This document shows, piece after piece, positions 53,304-62,175 of a stretch of 62,175 nucleotides of DNA (positions within the stretch are counted from its first letter, which is position 1; each line of letters starts with the position of its first letter). The stretch comes from Kiritimatiellales bacterium (GTDB lineage: Bacteria; Verrucomicrobiota; Kiritimatiellia; Kiritimatiellales; Pontiellaceae). The notes below the pieces were generated by a model that saw only the letters and a program-made list of their open reading frames with translations, ran no database searches and had not been told where the DNA came from. The position numbers and the translations under genes are program-made. The stretch spans positions 1 to 62,175 of the forward strand of contig QIHI01000122.1 of the NCBI GenBank assembly GCA_003230915.1, in the 5' to 3' direction.

Positions 53304-54443
53304 ATGAATTTTACAGACCTTGGAGTTTCGGATGCACTAGTGCAGGCTTTGGAAAAGGAAGGCATTACCACACCCATGCCAGTTCAGGAAGTCGCTATTT
53401 CTCCGCTGATGGAGGGGCGCGATGCGTATGTCTCGGCGGAGACCGGAACTGGAAAAACATTGGCCTATCTATTGCCTCTCTTCGAAAAAATCGATCCAGC
53501 AGTCCCCAACGCGCAGGCCATTGTTCTGGCGCCGACTCATGAGCTGGCATCCCAGATCCATCAGCAGGCATTGCGGCTGGCGCAGAACTCGGGTTCCTCG
53601 GTTAAGTCGCTCCTGCTTATCGGAGGAACAAGCACAAAACGACAACTCGAAAAATTAAAGAAAAAGCCACAGCTCGTTGTGGGTTCCGCCGGGCGCATTC
53701 TGGAATTGATCCGGTCGAAAAAACTAAAAACGCCAAAGGTGGGGATTGTGGTCGTCGATGAAGCCGACCGCATGCTGTTTGGGGAAAGTCTTCGTGCGGT
53801 ACGGGACATTATCCAATCCTTGCGGGGCGACAGACCGCAACTCCTATTTGTTTCAGCCACGGAACAGCGAACCAGCTCAGCCGAGGCGCAACAGCTTGCT
53901 CCAGAGATGGTTCAGCTCACGGCAGGCTCGAATCAGGTGAATGCCGATATCGAGCATATCTATTTTGTGGTCGAAGAACGCAATAAGGCGGATCTGCTGC
54001 GCCGGTTGATTCGTGCTATTGAACCTGACCGGGCGCTGGTCTTTGTTCATCGCAACAAAGGAGCCGAGTTGGTAAAATCCAAAATGGGACACTACCACAT
54101 ACCGGTGGCAGACCTGCACGGAGCTCACGGAAAAATAGAACGAAAGAAGGCGATGGAGGATATCCGAAGCGGCAAGGTAAATGTGCTGATCGCCTCCGAT
54201 GTGGCTGCACGCGGGCTGGACATCAAGGGTGTAACGCATATCTTCAACTATGATGCGCCGGCGGGTTCCAAAGATTACCTCCACCGCGTCGGCCGCACCG
54301 GTCGGGCGGGCGCACAAGGCTACGCAATTTCACTCATAACCCCGCAGGAAAACCGTCTCGTCGGCCGTTACGAGTCAGAGCTTAATATCACCCTGAACGA
54401 GGCGATCATTCGCGAAGGCTGCATCTACGCCGCCGACGCGTAG
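53304..54443 (+). CDS. DEAD-box RNA helicase
   Basis: A 379-residue ATP-dependent RNA helicase without long C-terminal extension. I choose ATG 53304 (MNFTDLGVSDALVQALEKEGI) because it begins exactly at the Q-motif; longer upstream frames have no such support. Motif I is AETGTGKT, Ia APTHELASQ, II VVDEADRM, III VSATEQ, V VLIASDVAARGLD and VI HRVGRTGRAG. The short length suggests ribosome assembly or RNA decay work, perhaps alongside RNase Y. Confidence 0.94.
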   Translation: MNFTDLGVSDALVQALEKEGITTPMPVQEVAISPLMEGRDAYVSAETGTGKTLAYLLPLFEKIDPAVPNAQAIVLAPTHELASQIHQQALRLAQNSGSSVKSLLLIGGTSTKRQLEKLKKKPQLVVGSAGRILELIRSKKLKTPKVGIVVVDEADRMLFGESLRAVRDIIQSLRGDRPQLLFVSATEQRTSSAEAQQLAPEMVQLTAGSNQVNADIEHIYFVVEERNKADLLRRLIRAIEPDRALVFVHRNKGAELVKSKMGHYHIPVADLHGAHGKIERKKAMEDIRSGKVNVLIASDVAARGLDIKGVTHIFNYDAPAGSKDYLHRVGRTGRAGAQGYAISLITPQENRLVGRYESELNITLNEAIIREGCIYAADA

Positions 54444-54518
54444 GTTATCGGTTTTTATGGTGGAAATTCGAGTATATCTGTACCACATTACCGCCCATTA
54501 ACTGAGAGGCCAAATTCC

Positions 54519-56702
54519 ATGAGTGATTTTATCCATAAACGCATTACCGATTCTGAAGCTTTGGATATGCTCCAGAACATGCCGACGGCCGAGCTTATGG
54601 CGCGTGCGGATGAAATTCGGCGGGCACGGCACGGCAACAAGACCTACTATGTACACAGCCACAACCTCAACCCCACCAACCTGTGCGTGGTCGAGTGCGG
54701 CCTCTGTTCCTTCTGGCGTCCCGAGGGTGCCGAGGACGCCTATATCACCACGCTGGAAGATGCCCGCGAAAATTTAGAAAAGGCACAGAACTGGGATCTG
54801 ACCGACCTACACATCGTCGGCGGCATGATTCCCGAACTGGATTTGGAATACTACGAAAACCTGTTCAAGCTCTCGCGCGAAATGCTGCCGGGCGTATTAC
54901 TACAGGGTATGACCGCCGTTGAAATCCATTGGATCGCGGGCAACGAGGGCATCTCCATCCGCGAGACTCTCGAACGCCTGAAAGCGGCTGGCTTTGGCTC
55001 GATCTCCGGCGGCGGCGCGGAAATCTTCCATCCGGACATCCGCAAAAAAATCGCCACCACCAAGATTCTCGCCCAGCAGTGGCTCGATGTTCACAAAGTG
55101 GCGCACGAATTGGATATCCCAACCAACGCCACGATGCTCTTCGGGCATATTGAAAAAGACGAACATATTATCGACCACCTTTCCCGCTTGCGCGAGCTAC
55201 AGGATGAAACCGGCGGCTTCCAAGCGGCGATCCCGCTTCCGTTCCAAACCAACGGAACTGCGCTCGGTTTGAAATATGGGCCTTCCGGCGATCGACAGGT
55301 GCGCGTGGCGGCAATCACCCGCATCTATCTCGACAACTTCCCGCACGTGCGCATGCTCGTCAACTACATGGATCGTAAGCTACTCGGCGTGCTGACCCAT
55401 AGCGGCGTCGACGACATCGGCGGAACCAGCCTCAACGAACGCATCGCCAAGGAGGGCGGTGCCCCGCAAAGCCAAAAATTCTTCACGGCTGCAGAGATGG
55501 AGGAATTCCTTGTGAACCACGGGCATACGCCCATCTTGACGAATAGCATCTATGCCCAGCTAGACGGCCAGCCCGACATTAACGCGCTGCCAGAGACCCC
55601 GGTTGTCTCCAGTCGCTGGAAGCCGATTCTCGACCGTGCGGAAGCGGGGGAACGGTTGAGTGCCGAAGATGCCGTGATCCTACACGACGAGGCTCCATTT
55701 CAGGAATTAGGCCGCGTGGCCGACCTTCGCCGCAAGCAAGATGTCCCCGGCGATCTCGCCACCTATGTCTTCGACAAAAATCTCAACACGACGAATGTCT
55801 GCGTGACCGACTGCAAATTCTGCGCATTCTACACCAAACCCGAAAGCGAACGGGGCTATGTCCGCTCACCGGAGCAGATTGTCGCGGCCACAAAGAAGGC
55901 CGCCGAAGCGGGAGCTACGCAAATCTTGATCCAAGGCGGGCTTCATCCGGAACTCAAGCTCGACTACTACGAAGCCTGCCTTTCCGGCATCCGCGATAAC
56001 GTCGATATTTGGATCCACTCGCTCTCGCCAACGGAAATCGAATACATCGCACAGGAGGAAGGAATCACCATCCGCGAATGCCTCCAGCGGCTGAAGGATG
56101 CCGGCCTACAATCCCTGCCAGGCGGTGGGGCGGAAATTCTCGTGGATGAAATCCGCCGGAAAATTAGCCCGAAAAAAACCCGCTCGCAGGCGTGGCTCGA
56201 CCTCATGGAAACCGCCAACGAGATCGGATTGAAGACTACAGCCACGATGGTCTATGGCTTCGGCGAAACCACCGCCCAGCGCGTGGAGCACTTGATTAAG
56301 GTACGCGAACTCCAAGACCGTACCGGCGGTTTTACCGCCTTCATCCCGTGGAGTTTTTCGCCGAATATGACCGATCTAGATTGCCCGCGCCTCCAGAACG
56401 GTGTGGACTATTTACGCATCGTCTCGATTGCCCGCCTGCTGCTCGACAACGTCAAGCACCTCCAGGCCGGTTGGGTGACCGAAGGCCCCGACGTATCGCA
56501 GCTTGCGCTCCAGTTCGGTGCCGATGACTACGGCGGGGTACTGATGACCGAAGAGGTTGTGAGCGCCACCGGAGTTGATTATGGCGTCAGCGAAGATCTG
56601 GTCATCAATCTCATCCGCGAAGCAGGCTGGACTCCCGCTCAACGCACTACACAATACGACCTCATCAAGGTCTATGATGAAGTGGAAACCGAAGTTAAAT
56701 AG
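54519..56702 (+). CDS. fused aminofutalosine synthase (MqnE) and dehypoxanthine futalosine cyclase (MqnC)
   Basis: Two radical-SAM enzymes of the futalosine route to menaquinone in one 727-residue chain. Each half has its own 4Fe-4S motif: C56-x3-C60-x2-C63 in NLCVVECGLCSFWRP, and C428-x3-C432-x2-C435 in NVCVTDCKFCAFYTK. The first half fits MqnE; the second has the MqnC wording ATYVFDKNLNTTNVCV and ends with VDYLRIVSIARLLLDN. Internal similarity between the halves (GGGAEIF/GGGAEIL, SIRETLERLKAAG/TIRECLQRLKDAG) shows paralogous domains. MqnE and MqnC are normally separate genes. The short linker near residues 370-415 has no extra domain. Confidence 0.9.
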   Translation: MSDFIHKRITDSEALDMLQNMPTAELMARADEIRRARHGNKTYYVHSHNLNPTNLCVVECGLCSFWRPEGAEDAYITTLEDARENLEKAQNWDLTDLHIVGGMIPELDLEYYENLFKLSREMLPGVLLQGMTAVEIHWIAGNEGISIRETLERLKAAGFGSISGGGAEIFHPDIRKKIATTKILAQQWLDVHKVAHELDIPTNATMLFGHIEKDEHIIDHLSRLRELQDETGGFQAAIPLPFQTNGTALGLKYGPSGDRQVRVAAITRIYLDNFPHVRMLVNYMDRKLLGVLTHSGVDDIGGTSLNERIAKEGGAPQSQKFFTAAEMEEFLVNHGHTPILTNSIYAQLDGQPDINALPETPVVSSRWKPILDRAEAGERLSAEDAVILHDEAPFQELGRVADLRRKQDVPGDLATYVFDKNLNTTNVCVTDCKFCAFYTKPESERGYVRSPEQIVAATKKAAEAGATQILIQGGLHPELKLDYYEACLSGIRDNVDIWIHSLSPTEIEYIAQEEGITIRECLQRLKDAGLQSLPGGGAEILVDEIRRKISPKKTRSQAWLDLMETANEIGLKTTATMVYGFGETTAQRVEHLIKVRELQDRTGGFTAFIPWSFSPNMTDLDCPRLQNGVDYLRIVSIARLLLDNVKHLQAGWVTEGPDVSQLALQFGADDYGGVLMTEEVVSATGVDYGVSEDLVINLIREAGWTPAQRTTQYDLIKVYDEVETEVK

Positions 56703-56711
56703 GACTTTACC

Positions 56712-57068
56712 ATGGCGAAGAATGTTCTCGGCGGAAACTTGGTGGTGTGTAGTGCGGATCCCCGAACGGGGTTCTTCCGGAATGGAAAGTGCGATACCTG
56801 TGGGGAGGACGAAGGCATGCACACAGTCTGTGTTGAATTAACGGCCGAGTTTCTTGAATTCTCCCGTGCACAGGGTAACGATCTATCGACTCCCATTCCC
56901 GAATACGGTTTCCCCGGCCTTCAGCCCGGCGATTTTTGGTGCCTCTGCCTGATGCGCTGGGTTCAGGCTCATGAAGCTGGTATGGCTCCCCGGATCAAAC
57001 TCGAGGCCACCCATGCTTCCGCCGTGGAATTCATCGACCTGAAACACCTCAAGGAATACGCGATTTAA
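56712..57068 (+). CDS. DUF2237 family protein
   Basis: A 118-residue cytosolic protein with the family's conserved phrases: NVLGGNLVVCSADPRTGFFR, GMHTVCVELTAEFLEFSRAQ, GNDLSTPIPEYGFPGL and WCLCLMRW. Several conserved cysteines are present. No function is established. It starts 10 bases after the mqn fusion gene, so it is probably cotranscribed. Confidence 0.9.
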   Translation: MAKNVLGGNLVVCSADPRTGFFRNGKCDTCGEDEGMHTVCVELTAEFLEFSRAQGNDLSTPIPEYGFPGLQPGDFWCLCLMRWVQAHEAGMAPRIKLEATHASAVEFIDLKHLKEYAI

Positions 57069-57280
57069 GGTTGTCCGAACGGCACCCCTTTCGGTCGATT
57101 GCACAGCTAGATAAAGAAAGAACAACCGTTAATATTAACATAAGTCTTTTCGTACTATTTCTTTATTTATATTCCAATGCAGGCGTATTTATTGTGGTGC
57201 AGAAAAATTTCTGCGGTTCATCCGGAAAGGGGGTCAAACTAGAATTACTTTAGGGCGTAAAGCGTAAAAAAAGGTAATTT

Positions 57281-58147
57281 TTAGGTGCGGATTTCTGTGT
57301 GGAACAATCCTTTTCGCCAGCCGATGATGACTGCGCCAAGAATCATCAGGATGGAATAGAGCTGTCCTTTGGTAAACCAGCCGAAGTAGAGGGTGCTGTC
57401 GGGCTCGCGGAAAAACTCCATGCCGATGCGGGCGAGGGCATACAGGACGAGAAAGCTGGAGCTTAGCGCACCAGGGCGCTTGCCCCATGCGGTGCGACGT
57501 AGCAGTAGCATGATCCCAAAAACAAGGAATCCTTCGGCGAAGGACTGGTAGAGTTGCGACGGGTGGCGTGGCATGAGCTCGCCGGTTTTGATCATTTTTT
57601 CAATCATTGGTCGGCTGTATTGGCCATAGTGCAGTCCAACCTCTTGCGGGAAGATAATACCCCAGTTAACAGGGGTGATGCGTCCCCACAGTTCGCCGTT
57701 AATAAAGTTGGCCAGACGTCCGAATGCGAAACCGAGTGCCGCCGTACAGGCCATATTATCGCCCAAATTCCAGAACGAATGCTGGTGTTTTTTCGCGTAC
57801 CACACCATGAAGAGGAGCACACCAACCAATCCGCCATGACTGGCCATGCCACCCTCCCAAACCTTAAAAAGATAGAGCGGGTTGCTCATAAATTCGGCGA
57901 AACCATAAAGTAATACATAGCCGAGCCGTCCGCCGAGGAAGACCCCGAAGAAGGCCAGTAACACCACAAAATTGCTTACCTCCGCCGTGGACACTTCAAA
58001 CTCGCCCTTCTTCGACCAGTGCCGTAGCAACAGAATCGCCGTGATGAAGCCGAGAAGGTAGGAGAGGCCATACCAGCGAACCGCCAGCGGGCCACCCAGT
58101 TCGAACACGATCGGGTTGATGTTGTGGATATAGTGTGTCATGCCCAA
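57281..58147 (-). CDS. lgt: prolipoprotein diacylglyceryl transferase
   Basis: Inner-membrane enzyme that adds diacylglycerol to lipobox cysteines, 288 residues. It has seven helices, LGYVLLYGF, the signature GRLANFINGELWGR and HPSQLYQSFAEG. It would process the two lipoproteins seen here (LysM/TPR and efflux channel). The 212 bases downstream, before the DUF2237 gene, are AT-rich and hold no gene. Confidence 0.96.
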   Translation of the reverse strand: MGMTHYIHNINPIVFELGGPLAVRWYGLSYLLGFITAILLLRHWSKKGEFEVSTAEVSNFVVLLAFFGVFLGGRLGYVLLYGFAEFMSNPLYLFKVWEGGMASHGGLVGVLLFMVWYAKKHQHSFWNLGDNMACTAALGFAFGRLANFINGELWGRITPVNWGIIFPQEVGLHYGQYSRPMIEKMIKTGELMPRHPSQLYQSFAEGFLVFGIMLLLRRTAWGKRPGALSSSFLVLYALARIGMEFFREPDSTLYFGWFTKGQLYSILMILGAVIIGWRKGLFHTEIRT

Positions 58148-58432
58148 CGACTATATGGAGCCGGATTTTGAAAGCAAAACGATTTTTTGGGAAAGGTTTT
58201 GAAGAGATTTGTAGTTTCGCTTTGAGACCACTCAGGATTGGCCGCCTCAAGGTGGAACTGCAACCCCGCATTTAGGGCGAATAACTCCCTAGGTAAAGCA
58301 ATTCTGCCATTCGGTCTAATAAACCTCGCAGAGAGCAATGGAAGGAATACCCATCCTTTCCAAACTTTGGGGAATTACAAGCGATGGCTCCCGCAGGGCT
58401 TAAGAAATCACTCAAAATAAGTGGAAAAACAT

Positions 58433-58462
58433 TTGACGCATAGTGGTTCGTAATGGCATAAG
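58433..58462 (+). promoter_or_regulatory. candidate promoter of the division cluster
   Basis: TTGACG (58433-58438), 18 bases and CATAAG (58457-58462) with a TG one base upstream (extended -10). It lies 35 bases before mraZ. The 349 bases between lgt and mraZ hold no gene. G-rich TGG repeats between the promoter and the start could be where MraZ binds its own control region, but the match is weak. Confidence 0.4.
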
Positions 58463-58496
58463 ATCCCATTAAAGGGAGTGGAATGGAGAGAATTAT

Positions 58497-58952
58497 ATGA
58501 TAGAGGCAAAGGATATTCAGGCCCTGTTTGTAGGTTCGTTTACGCATTCATTGGATGCAAAACGCCGGATTATCTTTCCGTCGAGTTGGCGAAACCTCAT
58601 GGACGGACGCAACCAGCTATTTGCTTTTCCGCATCCGGACGACAAATGCCTCTATCTCTATACGGCGGAGGAAATGATGCGTCGACTGAATCAACTGCGC
58701 GCGGGCGGCCTGATCGATAAAATGGATCAACAGGCAATCCGTTCCTTTGCGGCGGGGGCGGACATGCTGGTGTGGGATGCTCAAGGGCGGGTTCGCATCG
58801 GCGAAAACCTGCTGGCGCACACCGAGGTAAAAAATCAGGTGGTTTTGGTGGGAACGCTCACGCGCATTGAATTGTGGAGTGCCGAGAATTTTGATTTGGC
58901 TCTGCCGCAGGATTCGTCCGCAGCAGAAGATATTTTTTATGGCGGTTATTAA
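58497..58952 (+). CDS. mraZ: transcriptional regulator MraZ
   Basis: DNA-binding autoregulator at the head of the division/cell-wall cluster, 151 residues. It has two SpoVT/AbrB-like MraZ domains: FVGSFTHSLDAKRRIIFPSSW, and later DAQGRVRIGENLLAHTEV followed by VVLVGTLTRIELWS. GGAG lies 8 nt before the ATG. Its position before rsmH is the classical one, except for the extra small gene in between. Confidence 0.95.
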   Translation: MIEAKDIQALFVGSFTHSLDAKRRIIFPSSWRNLMDGRNQLFAFPHPDDKCLYLYTAEEMMRRLNQLRAGGLIDKMDQQAIRSFAAGADMLVWDAQGRVRIGENLLAHTEVKNQVVLVGTLTRIELWSAENFDLALPQDSSAAEDIFYGGY

Positions 58953-58971
58953 CGACGAAGGGGGATTCCGG

Positions 58972-59187
58972 ATGAGCATGCTGGATGTGGCAAAGTGTCT
59001 CTATTTTTCAAAATCGATCGATCTGTCGCGCGGCGAGGAGCGATTCTGGAATTTATCTATGGTGGATTCTGGGCATCTATTTTCCTGTTTAAATGCCAAC
59101 CGAACCCATCGAGATTGGCTGATTGAAGGCGAACAAGAAGAACGAGCCTCCGTTAAGCGGCCTGCTCTGATTTGGAAAGGAAAATAG
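58972..59187 (+). CDS. small unrecognised protein between mraZ and rsmH
   Basis: A 71-residue open frame (MSMLDVAKCLYFSKSIDLS) ending in ASVKRPALIWKGK. A GGGGG-containing ribosome site precedes ATG 58972; an earlier in-frame ATG (58939) would overlap mraZ. Its TAG stop overlaps the rsmH GTG (TAGTG), the coupling expected of a real operon gene. It is soluble, with no membrane segment. I do not recognise it, and mraZ-rsmH are usually adjacent. Confidence 0.6.
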   Translation: MSMLDVAKCLYFSKSIDLSRGEERFWNLSMVDSGHLFSCLNANRTHRDWLIEGEQEERASVKRPALIWKGK

Positions 59188-60116
59188 TGCATATACCGGT
59201 CATGCTTAACGAATGTCTGGAAGGGCTGATAACGGATCCATCTGGAATTTATGTGGATGGAACACTGGGTAACGGCGGACACTCGACAGCGATTTTAGAG
59301 CGGTTGGAGAGCGGGGGAATATTGATTGGGTTTGATCGCGACGTGGATGCGATCGAACGGGTGAAGGATAAACTGAAGGCGGGAGCGAGGAAACGGGTGG
59401 AACTGGTTCACGACAACTATGCAAACATGGCGGAACAGCTCGACCGGTTGGGTCTCGGCAAGGTGCAGGGCTTGTTGCTCGACCTTGGTGTAAGTTCTTT
59501 CCAGCTTGATCTCGCTGAGCGCGGCTTCAGTTTTCAGCACGACGGCCCGATTGATATGCGCATGGATCAGACGAGCGGGCAGACCGCTGCCGAGCTGGTA
59601 AACACGGCAGATGAGCAGGAGCTGGCCGACATTATCTACCGGTACGGCGAGGATCATGCCTCGCGTCGAATTGCCCGAGCCATTGTGGAAGCGCGAATGA
59701 AGATGCAGATTGAAACGACCGCACAGCTAGCCGGAATTATCGAACGTGCCAAGGGCGGGCGGAAGGGCAAGAAGATCCATCCAGCCACAAAAACCTTTCA
59801 GGCGCTACGCATGGCGGTGAACGACGAACTGGCGAGCATCGAACAGGTGTTGGAACAGATGGTGGAACGTGTGGCAGAAGGCGGCCGGATCGTGGTCTTG
59901 ACCTTTCACAGCTTGGAAGACCGGTTGGTGAAACAGTTTTTTAATCGCCACGTGCCGCGCGAGGAATCGTTACAGCAGGGTGGGGTGAGGCGGATCTACG
60001 AGGAGCCGCTGGTGAAATGGATTTGGAAAAAACCGCTGACGGCAAGCAACGAGGAGCAGGGCGCGAACCCGCGCTCGCGTTCGGCAAAATTGCGCGTGGT
60101 GGAGATAGGGGCATAG
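59187..60116 (+). CDS. rsmH: 16S rRNA (cytosine-1402-N4)-methyltransferase
   Basis: SAM-dependent rRNA methylase, 309 residues from GTG 59187 (HIPVMLNECLEGL), which has GGAAAGG 6 nt upstream. Motif I is YVDGTLGNGGHS. GFDRDVDAI, GLLLDLGVSSFQLD and RGFSFQHDGPIDMRMD follow. RIVVLTFHSLEDRLVKQFF is the C-terminal signature. It is the second classical gene of the cluster; ftsL starts 3 bases after its stop. Confidence 0.97.
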   Translation: MHIPVMLNECLEGLITDPSGIYVDGTLGNGGHSTAILERLESGGILIGFDRDVDAIERVKDKLKAGARKRVELVHDNYANMAEQLDRLGLGKVQGLLLDLGVSSFQLDLAERGFSFQHDGPIDMRMDQTSGQTAAELVNTADEQELADIIYRYGEDHASRRIARAIVEARMKMQIETTAQLAGIIERAKGGRKGKKIHPATKTFQALRMAVNDELASIEQVLEQMVERVAEGGRIVVLTFHSLEDRLVKQFFNRHVPREESLQQGGVRRIYEEPLVKWIWKKPLTASNEEQGANPRSRSAKLRVVEIGA

Positions 60117-60118
60117 GC

Positions 60119-60475
60119 ATGGCAGCGAAACGCAAAAAGAAAAAGATGAAGAAGAATCAGGTGCAAGTTCCGTTCCCGGTGCTGCTCGCAAATGTGCTGG
60201 TTCTGGTGGCCGTGCTGGGACTGAGCTATATGTGGCTCTGCTCCCGCTGCGATGCCCTCGGCAAAGATATCAAACGGAAGGAAGCCGAGCTGACGGCCGC
60301 GCAAAAACGACTAGTGAGTGAACAGGACCGCTGGTCTTATATCACCTCTCCGGCCAATCTCGAGCGTGCCATAAAGAAATACAAGCTGAATATGATGATG
60401 CCTCGCGAGGCGCAGATTGTCCGGGTGCGTTACCAGAGCGATGCGGGGAAAGGCTCGCTGACCTACAATAAATAG
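60119..60475 (+). CDS. ftsL: FtsL-like cell-division protein
   Basis: A 118-residue bitopic protein. It has a very basic cytoplasmic start (AAKRKKKKMKKNQ), one helix (VLLANVLVLVAVLGLSYMWL) and a periplasmic coiled coil (LGKDIKRKEAELTAAQKRL). The assignment rests on this architecture and on the position between rsmH and ftsI, because FtsL sequences diverge strongly. Confidence 0.8.
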   Translation: MAAKRKKKKMKKNQVQVPFPVLLANVLVLVAVLGLSYMWLCSRCDALGKDIKRKEAELTAAQKRLVSEQDRWSYITSPANLERAIKKYKLNMMMPREAQIVRVRYQSDAGKGSLTYNK

Positions 60476-60506
60476 GGATTCCAGAATGGAAGGCTAATCG
60501 AGAATA

Positions 60507-62175
60507 ATGGCACAAGTACGCTACAAGGGAAGGATTGCGTTGCTTTCAGCCGCAATCCTGATTGTTTTTACAGGCATCGGCATCCGGTTGGCTTTCTTGC
60601 ACCTACGTCCCGCAGAATGGGTGCGGGAACCGATCGAACAAGGGCGAATGTTTGAATGGAAGTCGATGGGTAATCGTGGCCGCATCGTCGACCGTAACGG
60701 CGAAATACTGGCGATGGATCTGGCGGCATACCATGTTTTCGTCGATCCCAAATACATCGCCGAACACGGCGATCCAAATGCGGTCTGCGAATATCTTGCG
60801 CAGGAGTTCCGCCTTTCACCGTCCGAAATCCATGAAAAGATTTCGGACACCTCCCGGCAGTACGTGCGCATCAAAAAATATGTACCCGGTCATCAGCTCG
60901 AACGTTTTGAACGCCGAGCCTATGGTGTGGTGTATACACCTGACGAACTCATCGCGGGTGTCGAAACCAATATCTACCTACGCGGGGTCGGGCTGGAGGA
61001 GGCACCGATCCGTACCTATCCCAAAGGGCCACTCATGGCGCACGTGGTTGGGTTTTCTAATCGAGAAGGGGTCGGCAGTGCCGGTATCGAACAACGGATG
61101 GACAGTTTCCTGCGTGGGCAAGCGGGTTTGCGCGTGGGCAAGAAAGATGGCCGTCGCCGCGAAATCTACCGCACCCGCACCGTGGATATCGAACCAAAGG
61201 ACGGTGCGAACGTAGTACTCACCCTAGATCAGCAGTTGCAATACGTCGTCGAAAAAACCATCGAGAAAATGTGTGCCGACTTCAATACCAAGGGCGGTTG
61301 GGCCATCGTTCAACAGGTGCGCACGGGCGAGATTTTGGCGATGGCCTCGTTCCCGACCTACGACCTCAATCGCTACGGCAAGGCACCTGTCGAGTGGCGG
61401 CGAAATCGCGCCATCGCCCTCAACTACGAACCCGGCTCCACCATGAAAGCGGCTATCATTGCCGCCGCTCTCGATCACGACGTAGTGAAAGAATCCGATA
61501 CATTTGATTGTGAAAATGGCTACTGGGTTTATGGCGGAAAGGCACTACGCGATAGCCATGGCGAGGGGATCATTTCCGTGGCAGACATCATCAAGGTTTC
61601 AAGTAATATCGGCACGGCCAAGATTGCGCTGAAGATGGGAGATCAATCAGTCTACGACAGCCTAAAGGCTTTCCATTTCGGCAGCCGGCTTGGGGTCGGT
61701 CTACCTGGAGAAGAGGGAGGCATTTTCTACTCGCCGAAGCATTGGTCGAAGATCAGCGCCACACGCATTAGCATGGGCCACGAGATCGGCGTAACCGCTC
61801 TGCAGGTGCTTTCCATGATTAATGCAATCGCCTACAACGGGGTGCAGATGAAGCCGATGATTGTCAAGCGCATCACCGCACCTGACGGCACAGTACTGCA
61901 GGAATACACCCCCGAAGAGCTGGGTCGGCCGCTTAGCCCAGATGCCGCTCGCCGTATGCGTAACTTGCTCGCGCGCGTAACGGAGGAGGGTGGAACCGGA
62001 ACCAAGGCAGCGGTAGAGGGCTACCACGTCGGCGGCAAGACCGGCACTGCGCAGAAGATCAAGCCGGCCTCCGAGGGCGGCGGCTACTATTCCAAAAATT
62101 TTATCTCGTCGTTCGTCGGCTTTCTTCCGGTGGAGAACCCGGAGATTGGCATCATCGTCGTGGCCGACGATCCGG
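60507..62175 (+). CDS. ftsI: peptidoglycan transpeptidase FtsI/PBP3 (3' end cut by window edge)
   Basis: Septal penicillin-binding protein. From ATG 60507 the frame is open for 556 codons to the edge. It has a short N-terminal helix (IALLSAAILIVFTGIGI) and the PBP dimer region with GNRGRIVDRNGEILA. The transpeptidase domain has the active-site EPGSTMKAA (SxxK), VSSNIG (SxN) and GGKTGTAQ (KTG), all intact. Only the last 50 or so residues should be missing. PASTA domains, if any, lie outside the window. Confidence 0.96.
   Translation, partial: MAQVRYKGRIALLSAAILIVFTGIGIRLAFLHLRPAEWVREPIEQGRMFEWKSMGNRGRIVDRNGEILAMDLAAYHVFVDPKYIAEHGDPNAVCEYLAQEFRLSPSEIHEKISDTSRQYVRIKKYVPGHQLERFERRAYGVVYTPDELIAGVETNIYLRGVGLEEAPIRTYPKGPLMAHVVGFSNREGVGSAGIEQRMDSFLRGQAGLRVGKKDGRRREIYRTRTVDIEPKDGANVVLTLDQQLQYVVEKTIEKMCADFNTKGGWAIVQQVRTGEILAMASFPTYDLNRYGKAPVEWRRNRAIALNYEPGSTMKAAIIAAALDHDVVKESDTFDCENGYWVYGGKALRDSHGEGIISVADIIKVSSNIGTAKIALKMGDQSVYDSLKAFHFGSRLGVGLPGEEGGIFYSPKHWSKISATRISMGHEIGVTALQVLSMINAIAYNGVQMKPMIVKRITAPDGTVLQEYTPEELGRPLSPDAARRMRNLLARVTEEGGTGTKAAVEGYHVGGKTGTAQKIKPASEGGGYYSKNFISSFVGFLPVENPEIGIIVVADDP

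Overview
The window looks like a chromosomal segment of a Gram-negative PVC-superphylum bacterium, most likely Kiritimatiellota or Verrucomicrobiota. This placement is inferred from gene content, not from a marker-gene search. The supporting traits are a gldA/F/G-type ABC cluster with DUF4340 and AsmA-like partners, futalosine-pathway menaquinone enzymes, a frameshifted PEP-CTERM gene, outer-membrane lipoproteins, a eukaryotic-type HisA, and an mraZ-rsmH-ftsL-ftsI division cluster.

Layout. Positions 1-8.1 kb (minus) hold dnaE, ogt, a LysM/TPR lipoprotein, apbE, ridA, a secreted protein of unknown function and a YefM/RelE-type toxin-antitoxin pair. Positions 8.15-13.3 kb (plus) hold a translationally coupled three-gene restriction-modification-like operon: a SAM-binding subunit, an NPPY methylase, and a helicase with a GIY-YIG/T5orf172-like N-terminus. 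It is followed by debris: a second copy of the helicase tail and a dead ParE-type toxin-antitoxin pair. Then come mutY, a HAD phosphatase and a CNNM/CBS protein (minus), tRNA-Pro, a transposase relic and the gld-type ABC cluster (17.7-25.2 kb). Positions 25-33 kb carry a PAP2-like membrane protein, a Ca/Na exchanger, a subtilase that stops just after its catalytic serine, NAD kinase, the broken PEP-CTERM gene, a VanZ-like protein, an outer-membrane efflux lipoprotein and a K+ channel. Positions 33-41.6 kb carry a DA1-like zinc peptidase, topB, a rhodanese, a frameshifted transglutaminase-like gene, tRNA-Leu, small cytosolic proteins, a DUF481 porin-like protein and hisA. gap follows at 42.2 kb.

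The most unusual part is 43.4-49.15 kb. Five AT-richer genes, all on the minus strand, are separated by attC-like sites: imperfect hairpins with extrahelical bases, flanked by AAC and GTT core boxes. No integron integrase is visible, so this looks like a CALIN (cluster of attC sites lacking an integrase). The cassettes encode an L-serine dehydratase, a membrane protein, a Gfo/Idh/MocA oxidoreductase, an NAD-dependent formate dehydrogenase and a second membrane protein. A tRNA-Thr lies on one side; gap and a broken recombinase-like fragment lie on the other.

The right end (49.5-62.2 kb) returns to housekeeping genes: rny, 5-formyl-THF cyclo-ligase, rarA, a DEAD-box helicase, a fused mqnE-mqnC gene, a DUF2237 protein, lgt, and the division cluster. 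That cluster contains a small unrecognised gene between mraZ and rsmH whose stop codon overlaps the rsmH start; ftsI runs off the window edge.
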